A stretch of DNA of 11,986 bases, taken from contig DLXM01000369.1 of assembly GCA_003448835.1 (NCBI GenBank), positions 1 to 11,986 on the forward strand. The letters are read 5' to 3'. Below the pieces are notes generated by a model, which was given only the letters and a program-made list of their open reading frames with translations, was not told the DNA's origin and ran no database searches. Shown here piece after piece: positions 8,201 to 11,986 of the stretch. The translations under genes were made by a program, and so were the position numbers. The stretch comes from Bacteroidota bacterium. GTDB taxonomy: Bacteria; Bacteroidota; Rhodothermia; Balneolales; HLUCCA01. Numbering within the stretch: position 1 is the first letter of the stretch; each line of letters starts with the position of its first letter.

Positions 8201-8335
8201 ACCGGAGAAGGGTCTGAAACCTGGCAGCCACTGGGTATCGCGGTTATTGGGGGGCTTCTGTTCTCCACCATGATCACGATGTACCTGGTGCCGGTTCTAT
8301 ACACCTATGCGAAGAAAGAAAAAATTAAAATCTAA
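5249..8335 (+). CDS. RND multidrug efflux transporter, HAE1 (AcrB-like) family
   Basis: A 1028-residue inner-membrane pump, normal length for the AcrB/MexB/HAE1 family, which exports hydrophobic or amphipathic compounds in exchange for protons. TM1 (about residues 12-32) is followed by the porter domain, with PGAGAADVEQNLSEPLE typical of the family. TM2-6 lie at about 328-485. TM4 has the proton-relay pair in GMVVDDAIVILE (Asp399 and Asp400). The second half repeats the pattern: TM7 (about 531-548), a second porter domain with a glycine-rich loop (GGGGLGGG, 666-673), and TM8-12. TM10 contains IGIVVKNAIVLVDY, with Lys933 at the AcrB Lys940 position. All three relay residues are present, so the pump looks functional. 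It lacks the heavy-metal-type CusA/CzcA pattern as far as can be judged. An AAGGA ribosome site lies at 5236-5240. It is the third gene of the tolC-adaptor-pump operon. Confidence 0.95.
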   Translation: MNLSKIAVERPVTTTMVFLAILVMGVVSLMRLPIDLFPEIEPPIISVITSYPGAGAADVEQNLSEPLESVLATVSDIKEIRSTSEDNVSLITLEFEWGVDLDAVTNDVRDQLELIRANLPDGADFPTIFKIDTGLLPVVIGAFTADESYFEIRDLIDTEIGDAVRRLPGVGTVFVGGGPTREIQVEIDPQKIEGYNLDLSTVNQLISAENSNIPVGNLKMGLTDYNIRVPGEFNSVHELEDIVIGRTGGDIIYLRDIATIKDGFRDVTREVRINGRQGVTLMVQKQSDANTVTVARDALKVIEQQLEGLPADVEFSVINDGSEFILNAVWNLTTALIAGGFFVVLVVLFFLRRMTATFIVASALPFSLIGAFIYLDFSGGTLNMITLSSLAIALGMVVDDAIVILENITTKIENGSRVTEAAIYGSSEVGLAVFATTLTVVAVFLPLVSLTGIAGIMFSSLGVLVSLTVVISTIAALTLIPMLASKLLKPQVEQEKSDRKYERITRPLKRTLESVTRAYKYSLVKTLKFRKTTIVVSVLIFAGSLAIIPVLGTEFIPEADDGRLEISMEFDSGQRVEETLKSTILIEEWLRDTYGRDLRNIQSDTGIDDEGGIASLFGDGGTNLSTFTLRFVSKTERDKTINQIADEIRQRVAGVAGLYAYSVNVGGGGLGGGSAIELQIRGNDLDMTLPLAYEIAAETENIRGTRDVSVSISPERPELIVRPDRQKIAQLGLNTSSIAGALNLAVQGSTVSQYRERGEEYDIRVRIPEEYRNTISKIENLPIHTSQGMVVRLSDVATIEEGSTAPQINRIDQERVVNVTLDAYERTTGEIVDDMEAMLAGMNIPGNVELHFGGEVEDQADAFGDLIMLMLLSIFLVYAVMASQFENYRDPFIIMFSIPFSFTGVFLALLITGFPLSIMAFLAAILLIGIVVKNAIVLVDYVNIFKERGMLLRTAVIEGSTNRLRPVLMTAFTTMLAMLPLALSTGEGSETWQPLGIAVIGGLLFSTMITMYLVPVLYTYAKKEKIKI

Positions 8336-8341
8336 ACGTAA

Positions 8342-8375
8342 ATCAGCAGTAGAGCAGTTATGAGAAGCTGCTGAT
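8342..8375 (+). other. Stem-loop after the pump gene
   Basis: ATCAGCAG (8342-8349) pairs with CTGCTGAT (8368-8375) around an 18-base loop, starting six bases after the pump stop. No T run follows, so it is not a terminator alone. It is stacked directly against the terminator hairpin at 8378-8416. It may protect the operon mRNA's 3' end or act with the next hairpin. Confidence 0.5.
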
Positions 8376-8377
8376 AT

Positions 8378-8422
8378 GTGACCCTTGCAACGTGCGCCAG
8401 CTACTGCGAGGGTCACTTTTTT
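8378..8422 (+). terminator. Intrinsic terminator between the RND pump and the PII-like gene
   Basis: GTGACCCTTGCA (8378-8389) pairs with TGCGAGGGTCAC (8405-8416), with one G-T pair, and is followed by six T residues (8417-8422). This is a strong rho-independent terminator. It ends the efflux operon, or limits read-through into the PII-like gene that starts 37 bases later. An ATG upstream of the preferred PII start overlaps this hairpin and is disregarded. Confidence 0.82.
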
Positions 8423-8458
8423 AACTTATTAAACACAATTCAAAACAGGAAAAAATCT

Positions 8459-8752
8459 ATGAAAGCTGTAATGATAATCTGCAACATGATTGTAGGCGAT
8501 GAGGTAACAGAAGCGCTAAACAGGCTTAAAATTCGAGGCTACACCCAATGGGATGAGGTAAAGGGACGGGGATCTGAAGACGGTGAACCGCACATGGGGT
8601 CGCACACATGGCCCAGTCTCAACAGCTCCTTTCTCGTAATTGTACCGGAGGCAAAGGTGGAGCATCTTTTGGATGAAGTGAAAGAGATCGAAAAAGGAGC
8701 AAGACAACAGGGAATCCGGGCTTTTGTCTGGAACGTTGAACAGTCGATTTAA
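8459..8752 (+). CDS. PII-like signalling protein (P-II/DUF3240-type fold)
   Basis: A 97-residue protein with the ferredoxin-like pattern of the PII superfamily: strand 1 KAVMIICNMIV, helix DEVTEALNRLKIRGYTQW (residues 14-31), a loop region GRGSEDGEPHMGSHTWPSL, strand SSFLVIVPE, helix VEHLLDEVKEIEK and a final strand RAFVWNVEQ. PII proteins are trimers that sense nucleotides and small effectors and control transporters or enzymes. The classical T-loop uridylylation Tyr and the Lys-rich ATP motif of GlnB/GlnK are not evident, so nitrogen sensing is unlikely. PII-like groups linked to RND or metal-efflux loci are known (the 'PII-NG' and DUF3240 groups); the position just after the pump fits such a role. 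A fold-level call by eye. ATG 8459 follows AGGA (8447-8450); the in-frame ATG at 8378 falls in the terminator. Confidence 0.72.
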   Translation: MKAVMIICNMIVGDEVTEALNRLKIRGYTQWDEVKGRGSEDGEPHMGSHTWPSLNSSFLVIVPEAKVEHLLDEVKEIEKGARQQGIRAFVWNVEQSI

Positions 8753-8771
8753 AAAGAAAGGGAGCTCAGTT

Positions 8772-9560
8772 ATGAAAACAAACCAGATGCTTTACCTGCT
8801 TATTCCGACTTTGGTAGTCACTATCACTGTTTTACAGTCTTGTTCTTCTTCTACATCTGCTTCGGATGAAGAACTAAATATCAATCTCCGTGCCGATACA
8901 ACAGGCACCGATCACGAAGGCAATGTTTATGTGATTGCAAATGAAGATGATCATTAAAACAATTCGTCTATTCCAACAATCAGCCGATTTGGAGCGAATG
9001 GAGATCTTCATTGGAAAATCGAGTATGATAACTCACCAGTAAAGGTTAGCGGGATTGTGATTACACTTGATGAATTAAACCGTCCGTGGGTTGTTTTTCA
9101 TGTAAATGGAGATAGCGGAAGTAGCAACTATATTCGCATCAAGTATGATTCAGAAAATGCGTTCTCCAATGTGTATCAGCCATCGTACGGCATGGGTGGC
9201 GAAGCTGATATCTCGCTTATAGCGAGAATCAATGCCACAAATGGTATCATGGAAAAAGCCACATTTTTGTCAGCACAGCTCAGCAATGGAAATTCGAATA
9301 CCTTGAAGGCACTGGCCATCGGGGTGAACGACCGAACCGTTCGAGTTCAGGCAGAATCGGCGTTTACGCCTCCTCATGTCGGCAACACGTATGCTCCCCA
9401 CCCAAATGCAATCCAACTTGGGGAGTGTAATTTTTTCCCAATCCAGATTGATTTGGATATCGATTTAAGAAAAATCGAAACCAGTAGAGTCTTTAGCATG
9501 GATCAGTTGCTAAATGGACCTTATTCCGCCTGGCATTCAAATTGTGAGCGAAGAAATTGA
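8772..9560 (+). pseudogene. Lipoprotein with beta-propeller-like repeats, broken by an in-frame TAA
   Basis: From ATG 8772, after a strong AAAGGGAG ribosome site, a lipoprotein signal with lipobox LQSC (Cys24) is followed by DHEGNVYVIANEDDH. A TAA (8955-8957, codon 62) follows. The same frame continues without shift as NNSSIPTISRFGANGDLHW to the next stop at 9558-9560, 262 codons in all. DHEGNVYVIA, FGANGDLHWKIEY and LDELNRPWVVFH look like the short repeated strands of SBBP-type beta-propellers and read as one protein across the stop. A single base change (AAA, CAA or GAA to TAA) would explain it. The downstream part has an ATG at 9057 but no signal peptide, so it is unlikely to be a separate gene. 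Either the gene is dead, only the 61-residue lipoprotein is made, or this base is a sequencing error. Confidence 0.68.
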
Positions 9561-9594
9561 TGCTTTTTTGTGGTCTTTCAATAATGTATCCGGT

Positions 9595-10059
9595 ATGAAA
9601 AGAAATTTCATCCGCTTCATTGTACGTGTACTATTCGTTGCTCTCGTTATTCTCTTAAGTGGTTGTGCCATTTCTCAGGAAATATCCATTGATGGAAAGA
9701 ATTATCATCAGGGAGAGTTACACATTCAATTTTCTGATAATGTGAGAAACGTTAAAATAACTTTAAATGGTAAAATAATTGACACCCGAAGAAGATCAAC
9801 CAGTGAAATTCACTTAAAAAACCTCGAAGAAAAACATTATACATTAATCGTAACTGCTTCAAGTTGGGATCTTAAAGACGCCCTGTTTTTCGAAAAAGAA
9901 GTAGAGATTTCCGGAAATCAGCCGGATGGGATACTAATTCCAGTTCTCCCTAAAAGCCGGACATACTGGCTCTATCAAACAACTACATTTGTGGGTGCAA
10001 TAGTGGTTGAAAATAATTACGTAAGACCTCTACTGATAATTTTAAACTTAATTCGATAA
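9595..10059 (+). CDS. Putative lipoprotein of unknown function
   Basis: A 154-residue protein with a clear lipoprotein signal: basic start MKRN, a hydrophobic stretch and lipobox LSGC, giving lipidated Cys24. The mature part begins AISQEISIDGKNYHQGELHI and contains alternating strands such as NVRNVKITLNGKIID and HYTLIVTASSW. These suggest an immunoglobulin-like or PEGA-like beta-sandwich, though no family is firmly recognised. The last 40 residues include a hydrophobic segment (TTTFVGAIVVENN, PLLIILNLI) that could be a terminal strand or a membrane contact. The frame is open upstream to 9514, but those 27 residues precede the signal peptide, so ATG 9595 is chosen. It lies 34 bases after the broken lipoprotein gene and may share its transcript. 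Its role, perhaps in the envelope, is inference from location only. Confidence 0.62.
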   Translation: MKRNFIRFIVRVLFVALVILLSGCAISQEISIDGKNYHQGELHIQFSDNVRNVKITLNGKIIDTRRRSTSEIHLKNLEEKHYTLIVTASSWDLKDALFFEKEVEISGNQPDGILIPVLPKSRTYWLYQTTTFVGAIVVENNYVRPLLIILNLIR

Positions 10060-10086
10060 AGCAAACTCAAAAATGCACCTAAAAAA

Positions 10087-10248
10087 ATGGAAGAACAATC
10101 AATCACCACAATCGTCCAATCATTGTTATCTGAAATTGATCAAAAAGTTGAATCTTATGTTCAGCATTGGATAGATCAAATTGACGATCAAAATTACAGA
10201 GTCATGAAGTATAAAGGGAGTGAAAGGCGAAATAGTTCTAATGCATAA
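10087..10248 (+). CDS. Small hypothetical protein (53 residues)
   Basis: A short open frame beginning MEEQSITTIVQSLLSEIDQK and ending in a basic tail (YKGSERRNSSNA). The first 37 residues predict an acidic amphipathic helix with evenly spaced Ile, Val, Leu and Trp; there is no signal peptide. It fills the gap between the lipoprotein and the second beta-barrel, starts 27 bases after one gene and ends 37 bases before the next. A lysine/A-rich stretch precedes the ATG but no clear ribosome site. No family is recognised. The codon pattern looks plausible, yet a frame this short can occur by chance in A+T-rich DNA. Confidence 0.4.
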   Translation: MEEQSITTIVQSLLSEIDQKVESYVQHWIDQIDDQNYRVMKYKGSERRNSSNA

Positions 10249-10285
10249 TACCAATTTACAAATGTAAATCTAAAACGCCGAAACC

Positions 10286-10924
10286 ATGAAATTATTCAAA
10301 ACACTCCTGTTTTTTTTATTCATAATGATAGCCACTGTTTCATTGGCATACTCTCAACAAACGCCATCTTTACAATCAGATGAAAAGAGAATTAGTTTTA
10401 CCGTAAATGGTGGAGTTGCCATTCCTGTAGCACCATTCTTTTTCCGGCAAAATTGGAATGTTGGCCCGGGTATTGAAGCGGGTATTGGATACAGAATTAG
10501 GTCAAATAGTTTACTACGGTTGAACGTATCATATTACAATTTTGGTTTTACAAATAGTGGGTTCCAAAACTTTCAAAATTTACCTCCTGAAGCTAATATT
10601 TCCAGCAGTAATGCCGAAACCATGACGCTTGGCCTCAACGCAATTTATGAATACCAAAGGATGGAAACGGATTTAGTCCCATACTTAACAATTGGAGCAG
10701 GCCTCTTCCGATTTCTCCCTAGCGATATACAATATAGTGCTGAAGGTGAAACTACGACCTTCGAAGTTGAATCAGAAACCAGCCTGATGTTTAATTCAGG
10801 GATTGGTTTTCTATATCCTCTGCGGCAAACTACTTCTGTATTTTTAGAGGCTAAGCTTGTAACAGGGCTGTTTGTTGATCGAAGAACACAGTATATACCT
10901 ATTAGTTTTGGTATACGATTTTAA
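10286..10924 (+). CDS. Outer-membrane beta-barrel protein
   Basis: A 212-residue exported protein. The signal peptide (residues 1-23, hydrophobic core LLFFLFIMIATVSLA) ends before QQTP. The mature chain is a series of amphipathic strands: RISFTVNGGVAIPVAPF, PGIEAGIGYRIR, LLRLNVSYYNFGF, MTLGLNAIYEYQR, LVPYLTIGAGLFRF, LMFNSGIGFLYPL and VFLEAKLVTGLFV. It ends in ISFGIRF with the C-terminal Phe used by the Bam machinery. This is an eight-stranded-type OmpA-like or PorT-like barrel, with substrate or partner unknown. A loop carrying EGETTTFEVESET may be surface exposed. The ATG at 10286 is the only start that keeps the signal peptide at the N-terminus. It is the second beta-barrel in this cassette; it is not a close copy of the first by eye. 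Confidence 0.78.
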   Translation: MKLFKTLLFFLFIMIATVSLAYSQQTPSLQSDEKRISFTVNGGVAIPVAPFFFRQNWNVGPGIEAGIGYRIRSNSLLRLNVSYYNFGFTNSGFQNFQNLPPEANISSSNAETMTLGLNAIYEYQRMETDLVPYLTIGAGLFRFLPSDIQYSAEGETTTFEVESETSLMFNSGIGFLYPLRQTTSVFLEAKLVTGLFVDRRTQYIPISFGIRF

Positions 10925-10936
10925 ACACATAGAAAT

Positions 10937-10955
10937 GTGAAATCTTCAATTTCAC
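10937..10955. terminator. Small hairpin after the second beta-barrel gene
   Basis: GTGAAAT (10937-10943) pairs with ATTTCAC (10949-10955) around five bases, 12 bases after the stop codon. The following bases are A-rich, not a T run, so it is at best a weak terminator. It could equally be a binding site in the 145-base gap before the second TetR gene. Confidence 0.35.
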
Positions 10956-11026
10956 AAAATCTATCTACAACCTATTCACCGTTTAATCTGCGAACAAAAA
11001 GACTTACATTACTAAAGTTAAAATTA

Positions 11027-11046
11027 CAGGAAGAATAGAATTCCTG
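11027..11046. promoter_or_regulatory. Inverted repeat before the second TetR gene
   Basis: CAGGAA (11027-11032) and TTCCTG (11041-11046) form a 6-bp inverted repeat with an 8-base spacer, 23 bases before the start codon. It is well placed for autorepression by the TetR-family product of the next gene. It differs from the TAGGAAAC repeats near the pump, sharing only the AGGAA/TTCCT core. Short repeats like this can occur by chance. Confidence 0.35.
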
Positions 11047-11069
11047 GCAAACGTAAATCTCGCTCGTGT

Positions 11070-11690
11070 ATGGAGAACAAAGAAATTCAAAACAGGATTT
11101 TAGAAGAATCGGACAAACTTTTCAGAAAGCACGGAATCAATTTTGTTACGATGGACATGATCGCCAAGCATTTGGGAATGTCAAAAAAAACTCTATATGT
11201 GCACTTTAAAAACAAGAAAGATATCCTCCTAAATTCAACTCGAAAACGTACACAGGAGAGAAGAAATCATCATGAAACTATCTTACAATCTGCATCTAAT
11301 GTTACCGAAGGCATAATTACTGTATTGCGCGAGACGAGCCGTGAAATCAGCCAAATTAATCCAGTAATGTTTGAGGAAATGGAGCGTTATTATCCGGAAG
11401 TTTCAAATATCCTCGATAAAGATCGGATGAAAAATTATGACCAATTACTAAAAGTACTTGAGCGAGGCCAACGTGAGGGGCTTATTATTCCTGATATAAA
11501 CATTGATATTTTATCGAAGTTATTTTTGGGGCAGGCAGACATTATGATGGATTATGATCTTTTTCCGATATCAGAATACAATCGGGAAGAACTTTTTAAC
11601 CAAATTTATATAAATTTTATTCGTGGGATTTCTACCGCTGAAGGACAGAAGATTATTGAAAGTATGGCCAGTAAACTGCAATCTGTATAA
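11070..11690 (+). CDS. TetR/AcrR-family transcriptional regulator (intact)
   Basis: A 206-residue regulator of normal TetR length. Helix 1 (IQNRILEESDKLFRKHG, residues 6-22) leads into the helix-turn-helix VTMDMIAKHLGMSKKTLYVH (26-45), followed by FKNKKDIL. The remaining 150 residues form the helical ligand-binding and dimer domain, with no recognised ligand signature. TetR proteins bind operators as dimers and release DNA when a small molecule binds, often controlling efflux pumps. Unlike the regulator at the left of the cassette, this one has a complete N-terminus. The start ATG lacks a clear ribosome site. It is the last gene of the cassette and points the same way as the pump. Its target could be its own promoter, the beta-barrel before it, or the efflux genes. 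Confidence 0.88.
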   Translation: MENKEIQNRILEESDKLFRKHGINFVTMDMIAKHLGMSKKTLYVHFKNKKDILLNSTRKRTQERRNHHETILQSASNVTEGIITVLRETSREISQINPVMFEEMERYYPEVSNILDKDRMKNYDQLLKVLERGQREGLIIPDINIDILSKLFLGQADIMMDYDLFPISEYNREELFNQIYINFIRGISTAEGQKIIESMASKLQSV

Positions 11691-11955
11691 GAATTCACTT
11701 AGTTAATAAATAGAATAAGAATAAATTTAATGATCTAAAATATTTAAGTGCTTTTTGAAGTATTTGTAAATTTAAACACTGTCACATCCTCCGAGATGTC
11801 TGTTCTGCATTTAAGTGAAGCTTGAACTGGTTTGAATGATGATGGGGATATTTTTTATAATTTAGGTGTAATATTGCGAATCTTAAAACCTAAATAATGA
11901 TGGTAATTCTGCAATTTTGATAATATTTGAATCTATATTTCAGAATTATTGCTTC
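11691..11955 (+). other. Non-coding cassette tail
   Basis: These 265 bases are very A+T rich, with no convincing gene on either strand. ATTTAGGT (11860-11867) pairs with ACCTAAAT (11888-11895) around a 20-base loop, and ATTTAAGTG occurs twice (near 11740 and 11809). Neither has a clear function. The lack of a T tract directly after the TetR stop means no obvious terminator was found. Long non-coding tails before attC are common in cassettes. Confidence 0.5.
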
Positions 11956-11958
11956 GCC

Positions 11959-11986
11959 GCCTAACAACGGTTTCAACGCGGACTTG
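11959..11986 (+). other. 5' arm of an attC site (cut by the window end)
   Basis: GCCTAAC (11959-11965) fits the R'' core RYYYAAC and is followed by aa and the L''-like stretch CGGTTTCAACGCGGAC, closely resembling the R''-L'' arm at 737-758. GCCGCCTAAC (11956-11965) exactly complements the cassette start at 853-862. The L' and R' arms should follow within about 50-120 bases beyond the window: L' should pair with CGGTTTCAACGCG save for one extra base, and R' should read GTTRRRY. Confidence 0.72.

Larger units (their letters stand above)
854..11986 (+). mobile_element. Very large integron cassette (at least 11.1 kb; right end incomplete)
   Basis: The interval begins at the attC cut point (G853|T854) and ends inside an attC whose 5' arm is visible at the window edge. 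Its first bases with the preceding G, GTTAGGCGGC (853-862), are the exact reverse complement of GCCGCCTAAC (11956-11965). This differs from the arms of cassette 1 (GTTAGTGCAC), so the match is specific to this interval. I found no internal attC-like pair that would split it. It carries an efflux operon, two TetR-type regulators, a PII-like protein, two beta-barrels and two lipoproteins. Most genes are on the plus strand, but the first is on the minus strand. It could instead be an array segment that has lost its internal attC sites, or a block inserted into a smaller cassette. Confidence 0.55.

Noticed and set aside
9514..9594. Extension of the second lipoprotein frame upstream (27 residues, DLIPPGIQIVSEEIDAF), or a frameshifted end of the broken lipoprotein
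   Set aside because: The clear lipoprotein signal begins at 9595, and a TAA stands directly before 9514. If it were the frameshifted end of the previous gene there would be no stop before the next gene's end. Kept as non-coding overlap.
1..11986. CRISPR array, tRNA, rRNA, transposase or phage genes
   Set aside because: No regularly spaced repeats, cloverleaf sequences, rRNA-like stretches or recognisable transposase or phage products were seen on either strand.

Overview
The window looks like part of a chromosomal integron cassette array in a Bacteroidota/Balneolota-type Gram-negative marine bacterium. The taxonomic guess rests on the envelope genes (PorT-like beta-barrels, several lipoproteins, a TolC-RND pump), weak use of Shine-Dalgarno sites and a moderate-to-low G+C content judged by eye. 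No rRNA, tRNA, integrase or transposase gene is visible.

Array structure: the window opens with the last bases of one attC site (GTTAGTG, 4-10). A complete 123-bp attC site lies at 737-859, and it closes with the start of a third at 11959-11986. In each interval the start (GTTAGTGCAC at 4-13; GTTAGGCGGC at 853-862) is the exact reverse complement of the sequence that opens the attC at its own far end (GTGCACTAAC at 734-743; GCCGCCTAAC at 11956-11965). That is the signature of single integron cassettes. The first cassette (about 0.85 kb) carries a Phd/YefM-ParE type toxin-antitoxin pair. The second is at least 11.1 kb, far above the usual 0.5-1 kb, and carries about ten genes.

Layout of the large cassette: a minus-strand TetR/AcrR regulator with a nonsense codon in its DNA-binding region (1001-1675); a regulatory gap; a PorT-like beta-barrel gene (1940-2569) closed by a strong terminator; then TolC (2761-4116), a periplasmic adaptor lipoprotein (4149-5201) and an HAE1-type RND transporter (5249-8335), forming one tripartite efflux operon. 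Two stem-loops, the second an intrinsic terminator, separate the pump from a PII-like signalling protein (8459-8752). Next come a lipoprotein gene broken by one in-frame TAA (8772-9560), a second lipoprotein (9595-10059), a 53-residue ORF (10087-10248), another beta-barrel (10286-10924) and an intact second TetR regulator (11070-11690).

How the genes may work together: a 32-bp inverted repeat (TAGGAAAC-N16-GTTTCC) occurs in front of both the PorT-like gene and tolC and nowhere else I could find. This suggests one regulator controls both units. If that regulator is the adjacent TetR, its nonsense codon could leave the pump derepressed. The whole block reads as a self-regulated envelope/efflux module bounded by integron recombination sites.
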